A stretch of 64,000 bases of DNA from CBDFLA01 sp965248915 (lineage in GTDB: Bacteria; Pseudomonadota; Alphaproteobacteria; M2410). The position numbers and the translations under genes are program-made. The notes below the pieces were generated by a model. It was not told the DNA's origin, ran no database searches, and was given only the letters and a program-made list of their open reading frames with translations. The stretch is taken from contig OZ252216.1 of the NCBI GenBank assembly GCA_965248915.1, positions 744,001 through 808,000 on the forward strand, in the 5' to 3' direction. Below are positions 9,003 through 17,361 of this stretch, one piece after another; position 1 is the stretch's first letter, and each line of letters starts with the position of its first letter.

Positions 9003-10403
9003 GTGAAATCCAGTCAATTTTTGCCGGAAAAGTTGGACGAAAAGGTGGCAAACCAACAGTACCAACCGCCTGCGGCGAAGCCTGTTCCGGAATCGACCGA
9101 AGTGCCGTCAAATCCTGCCCCAATCTCGCCAACACCTGCGGAACCTGAGCCGCCAGTGAACGGGCCGCCGGTGTTGAGCGTCGTCACGCCCCCTAAGCCT
9201 CCAATACCAGTTGATCCCCAATGTGATGTTGCCTCAAGTACAGAAAATCACTCGACGAGCGAAAAAGACGTAAGTCGCGGTAGCGAGGTTAAGACCGATG
9301 CGTCAGCGAATGATCTTAGGACCTTCATCAATCGACTGATGGACCTACTGATCCTGCCGTCCGGCAACATGCCTCCTCAAGAGAGAACATTGGTTGACGA
9401 CTTGGTCACCCATGCCATCACCTTCGTGCCCAAGGATCATCAGATTCGAATCGTTGAAAGACTTATTGCGCACCATGCAACGCCGCGTGCGCTCTTGCGA
9501 CATCTGATGCACTCAGACGAGGATCTCTCGATCCCAATATTGTCTTCAAGTCTCGCTCTCTCGGATTCAGATCTCATTTCCGTGATTACCCAAAAAGATG
9601 AGGAACACCGCAAAACGATTGCGAAACGAGACAATTTGCCGAGTTCGGTTTCAGATGCCCTCGTCAAGTTTTCGAAGAGCAGCACGCTGCGCATTCTCCT
9701 TCGCAACGAATGGTCGCGACTATCCAGGCAAGCTTTCGTGATGCTAGCCGAGCGCAGTATTGAGGAAGAAGACATTCGTGAGCCCCTCATTGAGCGCACC
9801 GATCTGCCCACGGATTTGGCACATTTGGTGTTTTGGTGGTCAGATCACAAGCTGCGTCGCCGCATCATTGACCGTTTCACCTGTCAACGTCAGTCAATCC
9901 TGGAACCTATTCCAGTTTCGATTTTCGCAACCCTAAGGGAAGGGAAGGCTGAAATTGCCCGAACGGTGAGAATGCTGAAAAGAGACGGTTCTATTGATCC
10001 AGATCTGGTCAAACGAGCCCTCCAGGCCCTTGAGGATGACAAGGGCAATCTTTGCCTCGATTTGTTGGCCAAGGCGGCAGAAATTACGCCTGAGACCGCG
10101 GCACAAATCCTCGATGATGCCGGTGGAGAGCCGATCGCCGTGCTTGCCAAGTCGTGTGGCTTTGGTCGCGAAAACTTTTTCTGGATTCGCCGATTGATGG
10201 CCGCAAGACAAGGGTGGACATGGGATGCGGCAGCGGCGCCAACGGACAATGTTTCCATCGTGTACGACACATTATCGACTGATCGCGCAGATGTGATTCT
10301 GCGCTATTGGGATCGCACCAGTCGAGAAGTGTGTGAGGAAGCGACGTCAGGTGAAGGCGATCCTGACGTCACAAATCAAGGCAGTCAGGCGCATTCAACA
10401 TGA
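9003..10403 (+). CDS. DUF2336 family protein A, with proline-rich N-terminus
   Basis: A 466-residue protein from GTG 9003, which has AGAGG five bases upstream. The frame can be extended to TTG 8844 but with no ribosome site. Residues about 20-80 are rich in Pro, Glu and Ser and look disordered. The rest is an all-helical repeat region of the DUF2336 type: a PRALLRHLMHSDEDLSIPIL-like start, LSDSDLISVITQKDEEHR, then the signature ILDDAGGEPIAVLAKSCGFG near the end. The helical repeats resemble the LRV/HEAT class, suggesting a scaffold or binding protein. The family has no established function. It overlaps the next gene by ATGA, so the two are translationally coupled. Confidence 0.8.
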   Translation: MKSSQFLPEKLDEKVANQQYQPPAAKPVPESTEVPSNPAPISPTPAEPEPPVNGPPVLSVVTPPKPPIPVDPQCDVASSTENHSTSEKDVSRGSEVKTDASANDLRTFINRLMDLLILPSGNMPPQERTLVDDLVTHAITFVPKDHQIRIVERLIAHHATPRALLRHLMHSDEDLSIPILSSSLALSDSDLISVITQKDEEHRKTIAKRDNLPSSVSDALVKFSKSSTLRILLRNEWSRLSRQAFVMLAERSIEEEDIREPLIERTDLPTDLAHLVFWWSDHKLRRRIIDRFTCQRQSILEPIPVSIFATLREGKAEIARTVRMLKRDGSIDPDLVKRALQALEDDKGNLCLDLLAKAAEITPETAAQILDDAGGEPIAVLAKSCGFGRENFFWIRRLMAARQGWTWDAAAAPTDNVSIVYDTLSTDRADVILRYWDRTSREVCEEATSGEGDPDVTNQGSQAHST

Positions 10404-11584
10404 CACAATCCATTTATCATGAGCCCAAAAACAACATGACGCTAATTGACCAAAACGCCGACGATGTAGAATTGTCGGATGATGTGACTGCTCCGAATGG
10501 CGGAGAGAGGCCGTCGATTGATGTTCAGGGGCTGATAGACCTTGCCAAAGATACTGACAATCTTGCGCGGCAACGCCTCCTTGAAACAGTCACGAGATTG
10601 CGCTTCGACGGGGAAGTAGGGTTGACTATGATTGAGGAAAAACTCGTTGATGAAATTTTATGCCAACTTCTTCCAAAATCCGAATTAGCGACACGCAAGA
10701 ATGTGGCCTTAAAAGTCTGTGGAGATACCAATCCCACGAGACGCCTGCTCTCTCACCTGATCTCTGAGGAGTACGAGGTCGCTCAACTGGTTTTGGAAGA
10801 GTGCGCCAATTTGAATGACTTTGACCTGATCGCCGTAATCCGACGCCAATCTTCAAGCCATCGCTTGTCCATTGCGAGGCGAAACGTCTTGTCCCAGGTT
10901 GTGACCGACAAGCTCATTGATTGCGATGAGGAAAGTGTAATGGTCGCAATGTTAGAAAATAAAGGGTCTCACCTCTCGAAGTCTGGCTTGGAGAGGTTGG
11001 TTGAACGCAGCAAGGATGTCTCAGGGCTTCAGAAAGCTCTCCTCTCTCATCCTCAGATAACCACGGCGATTGCCTATCAGATTTTCTGGTGGGCCAGTGG
11101 TGATCTAAGATCAGATATCCTTAAAAATCGTCCAGTCGACAAATCAATGTTGGATGATGTGCTGGTGGAAGTGGCCCCGAGTGGGTTGGAGGTCACGGAG
11201 CGACACGAAGTTTCCCAAACCATCCTGAAAATTGCTGAGCCCACTCACGGCGCCAATGTCTCAGAGATTGTCGAAATGATCCGGTCTAATCGGCTCAAGG
11301 ATTTTGTTGAGACGACCATCGATCACCTCGGGATCAGCACCGACCTGGTTCGACATGCACTGTTGGACAGAGGCGGTGAAGCCTTTGCTGTCTTGTGCCG
11401 CGCTATTGGGGCAGATCGTCATCAGTTTAATACCATGTGCCTCATGATGGACCACAAGAGGTTTGGAAAGGCGCGTCCAGGCGGGCAGATCCAACACAAT
11501 ATGGAGGTGTTCAAATCGCTAAGTGTGCAACAGGCAACGGCAACATTGGCTGTGTGGGAAATAGACGATCTCACGATCGCCTGA
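10400..11584 (+). CDS. DUF2336 family protein B
   Basis: A 394-residue paralogue of the preceding gene, starting at the ATG inside its ATGA overlap. It has the same helical repeat pattern: TRRLLSHLISEEYEVAQLVL, LNDFDLIAVIRRQSSSHRLS, then ALLDRGGEAFAVLCRAIGAD as the DUF2336 signature. The N-terminal 40 residues are acidic and polar. Sequence identity with the upstream gene looks modest by eye, so the duplication is old. No membrane segment or enzyme motif is visible. It is followed after 171 bases by parA on the same strand, with the TAAGTCG repeats in between. Confidence 0.8.
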   Translation: MTQSIYHEPKNNMTLIDQNADDVELSDDVTAPNGGERPSIDVQGLIDLAKDTDNLARQRLLETVTRLRFDGEVGLTMIEEKLVDEILCQLLPKSELATRKNVALKVCGDTNPTRRLLSHLISEEYEVAQLVLEECANLNDFDLIAVIRRQSSSHRLSIARRNVLSQVVTDKLIDCDEESVMVAMLENKGSHLSKSGLERLVERSKDVSGLQKALLSHPQITTAIAYQIFWWASGDLRSDILKNRPVDKSMLDDVLVEVAPSGLEVTERHEVSQTILKIAEPTHGANVSEIVEMIRSNRLKDFVETTIDHLGISTDLVRHALLDRGGEAFAVLCRAIGADRHQFNTMCLMMDHKRFGKARPGGQIQHNMEVFKSLSVQQATATLAVWEIDDLTIA

Positions 11585-11607
11585 GCAAATGATTCGAATA
11601 AAGAGGG

Positions 11608-11669
11608 AAGTCGAAAGCAAAGTAAGTCGCAATTAAGTCGAATTGTAAGTTTTACGCCTCGTTAAGTCG
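11608..11669 (+). repeat. TAAGTCG direct repeats upstream of parA
   Basis: AAGTCG occurs four times in the same orientation, starting at 11608, 11624, 11635 and 11664. The last three are TAAGTCG. A degenerate copy (TAAGTTT) begins at 11646. Start-to-start spacings are 16, 11, about 12 and 17 bases. They fill the gap before a ParA gene whose partner has a ribbon-helix-helix-like C-terminus, a place where such partners often bind direct repeats as operator or centromere. Binding is inferred. Confidence 0.55.
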
Positions 11670-11755
11670 TGGCGCCTACTTTAATAAAACGTTCCATAAT
11701 CCGGATGCAGCTTAGTGCGAAATTGGAACATGGAGAGATCGAAAGGAGTTCTGGC

Positions 11756-12493
11756 ATGTCGATGCCGATGCGAGTTTTGGTTTTCGCGTCGCAAAAGGGT
11801 GGGTCTGGTAAGACAACCTTGGCGGGGCACATAGCAGTTGAAGCGGATCGCGCAGGCGCGGGACCGGTCGCACTCATTGACACGGATCCGCAAGGAAGTC
11901 TGTCCAAATGGTGGAATGCGCGTCAGTCCGAGACCCCGGTCTTTATTCAATCCGTATTTTCGGAATTGCATTCTGATTTACAAGAAATCAGAGCGGCTGG
12001 ATACAAGTTGGTGGTCATTGATACCCCTCCAGCTGTGACAAGAGCGATCGCGGAAGTTGTCAGCTTGGCTGATTTGGTCGTGTTACCAACGCGACCGAGT
12101 CCCCATGACCTGCGTGCCGTGGGTGCCACCGTCGACATCGTGGAATCGAGACGAAAGCAAATGGTCTTTGTCATCAATGCTGCGACCAAGCGTGCCCGCA
12201 TTACATCAGAAGCTGCTGTTGCGCTTTCTCAACATGGTATGGTCGCTCCGATCAACATCCATAACCGCGTCGATTTTGCGGCAAGCATGATTGACGGTCG
12301 AACCGTGCAAGAGACAGATCCTGAGGGAAGTTCCGCCCTCGAAGTCAAGATGCTCTGGGAGTATTTGGATTCTAGAATTGCCCGTCTGGAAACTTCATCG
12401 ACAACCCTGCCGTCAAAAGCGCCTGTGACACCCGTTACCAATCTTAACGGTGTTGGTCGCGCTACTCCTGCCTTTGGCCGTCGAGCGTCGTAA
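11756..12493 (+). CDS. ParA family ATPase
   Basis: A 245-residue ParA/MinD-type P-loop ATPase from ATG 11756, which has AAGGAG upstream; the longer frame to GTG 11669 lacks a site. The deviant Walker A motif KGGSGKTT is at residues 14-21, so the signature lysine is Lys14. The segments LIDTDPQGS and VVIDTPP supply the Walker A' and B elements. There is no N-terminal DNA-binding extension, as in the small type Ib ParA/ParF group. The C-terminal 35 residues are Pro/Thr/Ser rich and probably flexible. It is followed after 10 bases by its likely partner gene. Role: dynamic positioning of DNA or a protein complex, inferred from family and context. Confidence 0.85.
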   Translation: MSMPMRVLVFASQKGGSGKTTLAGHIAVEADRAGAGPVALIDTDPQGSLSKWWNARQSETPVFIQSVFSELHSDLQEIRAAGYKLVVIDTPPAVTRAIAEVVSLADLVVLPTRPSPHDLRAVGATVDIVESRRKQMVFVINAATKRARITSEAAVALSQHGMVAPINIHNRVDFAASMIDGRTVQETDPEGSSALEVKMLWEYLDSRIARLETSSTTLPSKAPVTPVTNLNGVGRATPAFGRRAS

Positions 12494-12503
12494 AGGAGAT
12501 CAG

Positions 12504-13295
12504 ATGACTGATAATCACGACGATACCGAAAAGGTCACTGAAACGCCGTCGAAATTTGCGTCTCTGACATCTGGACTGCTCGCCAGAAAAGGGGACGCTG
12601 TGCCAGCTGCGGCGGCTTTTACGGCCGAAGCTATTGCACAACACATTCCTGCGCGGCGCTTGGCCCAAGAGGCAAAGCGTCATGTAGGTGCATTTTCCGC
12701 CTTACAACACGAGATGCGGCCACTCAAAACCGCCATGCAAGCCCAACAACTCGCTGAGTACAGTGGGGCCAGTGAAGTTGATTATGGGTCATCCGACCTT
12801 GATGTGGAAGACAGCAATCCAGTGCCCAATTCGGTCGATCAAAATGCACAGGAAGAGGCTGTTACAGATCTTGAAGAAGGAACGACGACGCCGATAGACT
12901 TTGACCAAATTGTTACTGAAGCCCTTGCTGACGTTGAAGACCGAAAGGCAAATATGGGCCTTCGAGCAATGAAGGAGCGCCTTCTTAAAGGGGCGCGTCC
13001 TGGTGATCTTGGAAGCGTGCTTGAGGAGGAAATTCCAAGCGGAAAAGGTGCGTCCGAGCCTTGTGCCGTCAAGAAGTACTCGAGTGAAATGCAGAGGCAG
13101 AAACAGGCGCAAAACTATGAGCCGGTCTCTGGATTGGGTCTAGACCCTAGGAAGTTCATCCGACTCCAGATTGCGGCGATGAAGCTGAACATGATGCCAC
13201 AAGATATCATGAGCGCAGCGCTGGACACTTACTTGGATCAGTTGGATCAAGAGGTCTTCAGCGAGTGCAATTGCCTTAAAAAAGGGCTTCTCTGA
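12504..13295 (+). CDS. ParA-partner protein with likely ribbon-helix-helix C-terminus
   Basis: A 263-residue protein from ATG 12504, with AAGGAG seven bases upstream. A short conserved-looking N-terminal motif SKFASLTSGLLARKG (about residues 16-30) is followed by a long acidic, low-order middle. The C-terminal 45 residues contain PRKFIRLQIAAMKLNMMPQD and then a helix ending AALDTYLDQL. This strand-helix-helix pattern is that of RHH DNA-binding domains such as ParG or Omega. The pairing with a small ParA and upstream direct repeats supports a partition-like function. The RHH call is by pattern, not by search. Confidence 0.65.
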   Translation: MTDNHDDTEKVTETPSKFASLTSGLLARKGDAVPAAAAFTAEAIAQHIPARRLAQEAKRHVGAFSALQHEMRPLKTAMQAQQLAEYSGASEVDYGSSDLDVEDSNPVPNSVDQNAQEEAVTDLEEGTTTPIDFDQIVTEALADVEDRKANMGLRAMKERLLKGARPGDLGSVLEEEIPSGKGASEPCAVKKYSSEMQRQKQAQNYEPVSGLGLDPRKFIRLQIAAMKLNMMPQDIMSAALDTYLDQLDQEVFSECNCLKKGLL

Positions 13296-13314
13296 GGTCG
13301 ACAGAACCACCCCG

Positions 13315-13363
13315 GGGGCGCCGGGAAAACATCCAACAATCCCCCATTGATTTTCGGCGCCCC
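13315..13363 (+). terminator. GC-rich inverted repeat after the parA operon
   Basis: GGGGCGCCG at 13315-13323 is matched perfectly by CGGCGCCCC at 13355-13363, with a 31-base loop. It lies 20 bases after the stop of the ParA-partner gene. There is no T-run after it, so as an intrinsic terminator it is weak; it could instead be a transcript-stabilising hairpin. Confidence 0.35.
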
Positions 13364-13437
13364 ACTTCTCCACAATTACAATCCGCGATGTACTCTGATG
13401 ATTTTGTGATCAGGGGTCGCTGAAGTATAATTCCCAC

Positions 13438-14373
13438 ATGATAGATTCGAGCAATACAGAAACAGGCTCAACTCATTTCTTCGAGTTGGCTCCCAAAGTG
13501 TCCCGTCCGTTCTGGGTGTACTTCGCCGGCATTCTACTTGTCGGTGTTGGCTCAATCCTGGCCACGGTTGTTTTGTTGATTGCGTACAATGCCCTTGGCT
13601 TGAATGCAGCTCTGGGGATTATGCAATCACAATTGAACTGGGTCGACATCACCCCTGAGCAAGATGGGGAGGCAATTGCCGGCCTTGCCTTCTTGTTCTT
13701 GTCACTTGCCAGCCTCGTCGTCATCACGCCATTGGTTGCCCGGCTTCTGCACAAGCAACCTATAAAGTCGCTCTTTACCGCACGGTCTTCATTCTCTTGG
13801 AACCTGTTTTTCGCAAGCGGTGGCATTTACATGGGGATGCAGTTGATCTTGTTCGCAGTTGCATATGCCATCGACCCAAGTGCCGTTGAATACGTATTTG
13901 ATGGGGCGCGATATTGGCCATTCTTCATTGTCGTCATTCTCTTGGTACCCTTGCAGTGTCTAGGCGAAGAAGTGCTCTTTCGGGGATACATCCAACAAGG
14001 GGTCTCCCAGTTGACGAGCCGAGTTGCATTTCGCCTCCTGGTGCCTGCGCTTATGTTCACGGGAATGCATGCCACCAACCCGGATTGGGCGGCTGGTGGA
14101 GTGGCTGCGGTGGCGCTTTATCTGACGCTTGGAACCTATTTGGGATTTTTGGCCCTGAAGTTCAACGGATTGGAGGCTTGCGCTGGCCTGCACACGGCCA
14201 ACAATCTCCTCTCATTTTCATTCATAACCTCTTCTGGTGCCGGTTTCCCAGTGGCCACGGTCTTCTATGACCCAAGCCCCAGTTACACCGAGAGCTTCAT
14301 TTTTGTGGTTCCGGTCCTGATGACCCACTACTTCTTCCTCAGACGTCTCACGAGGTCAGCCTTAGCTACTTGA
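13438..14373 (+). CDS. CPBP family intramembrane metalloprotease
   Basis: A 311-residue membrane protein with about eight hydrophobic segments. It carries the three motifs of the CAAX-protease/bacteriocin-processing (CPBP, formerly Abi) family: EEVLFRGY at residues 177-184, the histidine of FTGMHA about 30 residues later, and the HTANN motif of a later helix. These supply the metal-binding Glu, His and His residues. Family members process prenylated or other membrane peptides, or act in immunity to bacteriocins; the substrate here is unknown. It stands alone between the parA operon and nhaB. Start ATG 13438. Confidence 0.9.
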   Translation: MIDSSNTETGSTHFFELAPKVSRPFWVYFAGILLVGVGSILATVVLLIAYNALGLNAALGIMQSQLNWVDITPEQDGEAIAGLAFLFLSLASLVVITPLVARLLHKQPIKSLFTARSSFSWNLFFASGGIYMGMQLILFAVAYAIDPSAVEYVFDGARYWPFFIVVILLVPLQCLGEEVLFRGYIQQGVSQLTSRVAFRLLVPALMFTGMHATNPDWAAGGVAAVALYLTLGTYLGFLALKFNGLEACAGLHTANNLLSFSFITSSGAGFPVATVFYDPSPSYTESFIFVVPVLMTHYFFLRRLTRSALAT

Positions 14374-14430
14374 GGGTATGGACCTAGTCCTTCGACACCT
14401 AAGCGGGCGGTTTCGGGTCAACTAAGACTT

Positions 14431-14492
14431 GCCCGGACAATCCACCCATGGCAAATGTGAGGGCTAAGACCCATCCCATGGAGGGTCCGGGC
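14431..14492 (+). promoter_or_regulatory. Structured leader element upstream of nhaB
   Basis: GCCCGGAC at 14431-14438 pairs perfectly with GTCCGGGC at 14485-14492. Inside this, CCATGG at 14446-14451 can pair with CCATGG at 14476-14481, and GGG 14461-14463 with CCC 14470-14472. The result is a long branched or rod-like hairpin about 110 bases before the nhaB start. No T-run follows, which argues against a plain terminator. It could be a cis-regulatory RNA for the antiporter gene. Confidence 0.4.
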
Positions 14493-14603
14493 CAGTAGTG
14501 CAGCGTAAGGCCTGGTTTTCCGCGGCGATTGTCATCCCGAATTCAAATACTGAGATCGAAGATGTCCACACATCACGTGGGGGATCTTTGATAGGAAAGA
14601 GAT

Positions 14604-16205
14604 ATGACCCAGCCAACAACCTTAATGCAGGCGCTCCCGAACAATTTCATGGGCAATTCTGCGAGGTGGTACAAATACACGATCCTCGGATTTTTGGTGG
14701 CAAACCCAATACTTCTACTTATCCTCGGGCCCACGATAACCGGGTGGATCTTGATCCTCGAGTTCATCTTCACTTTGGCCATGGCCCTGCGGTGCTATCC
14801 ACTCATTCCAGGAGGCCTTTTGGCGATCGAAGCGGTTGCCATTGGGTTGACCAGTGCTGAATCTGTATATCACGAGCTCTCCGACAATTTGGAAGTCATC
14901 CTGCTGCTGATCTTCATGGTCGCCGGCATCTATTTCATGAAGAACCTGCTACTGTTGATCTTCACAAGGCTCCTCTTGAGAGTTAAGTCCAAGATCTTGC
15001 TGTCGCTATTGTTCTCTTTTTCCGCAGCCTTCTTGTCCGCATTTCTAGACGCGCTTACCGTCACGGCAGTTGTCATCGCAATCTGTGTCGGTTTCTATGG
15101 GATCTATCATCGGTTCGCATCTGGCAAGCACATCGATCACGACCACGATCATTCCGACGACAGCGAGGTGCATGAACACCATCGCAGCGACCTTGATCAC
15201 TTCAGAGGTTTCTTGCGCAATCTCATGATGCACGCCGCCGTCGGTACCGCTCTTGGCGGCGTTATGACCATCGTTGGGGAGCCACAGAACCTCCTCATTG
15301 CGCACAAAGCAGGGTGGGAATTTATAGAGTTCTTCATTCGCATGTCACCAGTGACCATCCCAGTTTTTCTCGCGGGCCTCGCGACCTGCGCGGCGGTTGA
15401 GAAACTTAAGATCTTTGATTATGGGCACCAACTGCCATCCTTGGTTCGTGAGCAGCTGCAGGCATATTCGGATGAAGAGGACAAAAAGCGGTCAATTCAG
15501 GAGAAGGCCTCGCTGGTTATGCAAGGGGTGGTCGCCCTTTGGCTTATTATTGGTCTGGCGTTCCACCTCGCTGCAGTCGGGTTGATCGGTCTGACAGTTA
15601 TTGTCTTTGCATGTGCATTTACCGGCGTGACAGACGAACACCAGATCGGCAGTGCTTTCACGGAAGCCTTGCCCTTCACCGCGTTGCTCGCGGTGTTCTT
15701 CTCAATCGTGGCGGTTATTCACGACCAAGGGCTCTTTTCGCCCATTATTGCGTCGGCCCTCGAGCTTGAAGGAGAAATGCAAATCGCCGTCTTCTACACT
15801 GCCAATGGCGTGCTGTCGGCGATCAGCGACAATGTGTTTGTTGCCACGGTCTACATCAATGAGGTGGTCGCCGCCTTGGCCAATGGAAGCTTGACCCGAG
15901 ATCAATTCGATTTGATCGTGGTGGCAATCAATACCGGAACCAATATCCCAAGTGTTGCAACGCCGAACGGTCAAGCAGCGTTTCTCTTCCTACTGACATC
16001 ATCTCTCGCTCCGCTGGTTCGCCTCTCATATTTGCGAATGGTCGAACTCGCGCTTCCCTACACAATCGTGATGAGCATTGTCGGATTTCTGATGTGTTAC
16101 TTCTATCTGCCCGATATGACGCAATCACTGTACGAAAATAAACTGATTCAGCACCACAGTGTTGAAGCAAGCACGGGCGAAGAGGGTGGCTCGACAGGTC
16201 ACTAG
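14604..16205 (+). CDS. nhaB: Na+/H+ antiporter NhaB
   Basis: A 533-residue polytopic membrane protein matching NhaB from its start (NNFMGNSARWYK) to its end. The core GTALGGVMTIVGEPQNLLIAHKAGW (about 213-237) and the later SDNVFVATVYINEV and NTGTNIPSVATPNGQAAFLFLL segments are characteristic. It exchanges cytoplasmic sodium for protons at the inner membrane. A loop at about residues 173-195 is strikingly rich in His and Asp. The gene stands alone on the plus strand; the ATG 14604 follows GGAAAGAG. The gap upstream holds a structured leader. Confidence 0.95.
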   Translation: MTQPTTLMQALPNNFMGNSARWYKYTILGFLVANPILLLILGPTITGWILILEFIFTLAMALRCYPLIPGGLLAIEAVAIGLTSAESVYHELSDNLEVILLLIFMVAGIYFMKNLLLLIFTRLLLRVKSKILLSLLFSFSAAFLSAFLDALTVTAVVIAICVGFYGIYHRFASGKHIDHDHDHSDDSEVHEHHRSDLDHFRGFLRNLMMHAAVGTALGGVMTIVGEPQNLLIAHKAGWEFIEFFIRMSPVTIPVFLAGLATCAAVEKLKIFDYGHQLPSLVREQLQAYSDEEDKKRSIQEKASLVMQGVVALWLIIGLAFHLAAVGLIGLTVIVFACAFTGVTDEHQIGSAFTEALPFTALLAVFFSIVAVIHDQGLFSPIIASALELEGEMQIAVFYTANGVLSAISDNVFVATVYINEVVAALANGSLTRDQFDLIVVAINTGTNIPSVATPNGQAAFLFLLTSSLAPLVRLSYLRMVELALPYTIVMSIVGFLMCYFYLPDMTQSLYENKLIQHHSVEASTGEEGGSTGH

Positions 16206-16233
16206 TACAGATGTGTTTGGGAAAGGTTGCGTT

Positions 16234-16665
16234 CTAAGCGCCAGGTCTTTTCTCGATGGCCTGACGCGCGTCGTGTTGAACACGCTTGATCATCGAGTGG
16301 AGGCCGTTCGATCTCTGCGGAGAAAGGTGCGCGTCCAGGTCAAGTTGGCTCAATGTCGCCATTGGATCGACTGCCAAGATCTCTTCAGGCGTTTTGTCTG
16401 AGTAGAGGCGAAAGAGAACCGCAATCAGTCCACGCACGATGTGAGCGTCGCTGTCCCCCTGGAAAACCAGTCGCTGCGGCCCATCACCCGTTAGTTTGCT
16501 ATGCAGCCAAACCTGGGAAACGCACCCTTGGACTTTTGTGGCATCCGTCCGTAAGGCATCCGGCAAGGGCTCAAGGTCTTTGCCCATGTCGATAACGTAG
16601 CGATATCGATCTTCCCACTCTTCCAGGAGTTCGAAGTCTTCAATGATATCGTCAATGCCTGCCAT
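16234..16665 (-). CDS. sufE: SufE family cysteine desulfuration protein
   Basis: A 143-residue protein. The segment VQGCVSQVWL carries Cys48, the persulfide-accepting cysteine of SufE, which takes sulfur from the SufS desulfurase for Fe-S cluster assembly. The start MAGIDDIIEDFELLEEWEDRY and the DSDAHIVRGLIAVL region are typical, and the length is normal. No other suf genes lie in the window. It is convergent with nhaB across 28 bases. Confidence 0.93.
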   Translation of the reverse strand: MAGIDDIIEDFELLEEWEDRYRYVIDMGKDLEPLPDALRTDATKVQGCVSQVWLHSKLTGDGPQRLVFQGDSDAHIVRGLIAVLFRLYSDKTPEEILAVDPMATLSQLDLDAHLSPQRSNGLHSMIKRVQHDARQAIEKRPGA

Positions 16666-16769
16666 CAGAGGCCTTCTCCGGTTCCGTATAAAGTTGCTCT
16701 ATGCTGAGGGGAGATAGGCCTTATGGGGCTGGCTGGCAAGTCCAACAAAGCAGATTGTGGGCACTGAGG

Positions 16770-17123
16770 TTAAGCGCCGAACTCATCTTCGTAGAAATCC
16801 GGCTCCGGCAACTCAGATGCGATCGCCTCCACGTCGTGGGTTTGGATCTTCTCTTCTAGTGCCGCATGGGCCTCGCGGGTAATCGCGGTTGCAGCTCTGA
16901 GGGCAAAGTCACCTATAACAGCGCCGGTTTCGCAGACCCCCGGATAGCGTCCGCAAAAACCTCTGAGTTGAGAAATTGACTCAACAACGCGGTCTGACGT
17001 TTCAAGGGCAGGGTTGTTTTCTGAGAACAAGGGGATGGATTGACCGTCGACCTCAACTGTAAGATCGCGATTTCCTGATACCAAGAAAGCAACAGCCACA
17101 ATCCAAAAAAGACTTCTCAACAC
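16770..17123 (-). CDS. DUF5330-type small membrane/exported protein
   Basis: About 117 residues from GTG 17123; an upstream in-frame GTG at 17159 would add 12 residues. An N-terminal hydrophobic helix, LRSLFWIVAVAFLVSG, anchors or exports it. The segment FCGRYPGVCETGAVIGDFALRAA matches the two-cysteine signature of DUF5330 proteins of Rhizobiales-like bacteria. The rest is polar and acidic. Function unknown. It is on the same strand as sufE, 104 bases upstream of it. Confidence 0.65.
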   Translation of the reverse strand: MLRSLFWIVAVAFLVSGNRDLTVEVDGQSIPLFSENNPALETSDRVVESISQLRGFCGRYPGVCETGAVIGDFALRAATAITREAHAALEEKIQTHDVEAIASELPEPDFYEDEFGA

Positions 17124-17300
17124 AAGACTAATGTCCCCAAGAAAAGATCGCCAGATCACATCCTAGGGTTTGGGCGTTGCGTCCCGGTAAAACCTGTCGC
17201 TAAAATTGAAGCAATCTCAATCTATTTGAAATCATCGTTAATGAAGATTTTCACGCCCTCAGACAACTTTATCGAAATAGGTCCGAACGCGTCGACAAAC

Positions 17301-17329
17301 GAAAAAGACGGAGCCAATGGGCTCCGTCT
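17301..17329 (-). terminator. Rho-independent terminator of the lipoprotein gene
   Basis: On the minus strand a perfect 10-base-pair stem (AGACGGAGCC with its complement, 17306-17329) encloses the tetraloop CATT and is followed directly by a run of T (complement of 17302-17306). It begins about 30 bases after the stop of the 17362-18747 gene. Confidence 0.85.
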
Positions 17330-17361
17330 AGTGAGTGCATAGGTGAGACTCGGAGTGTTGT

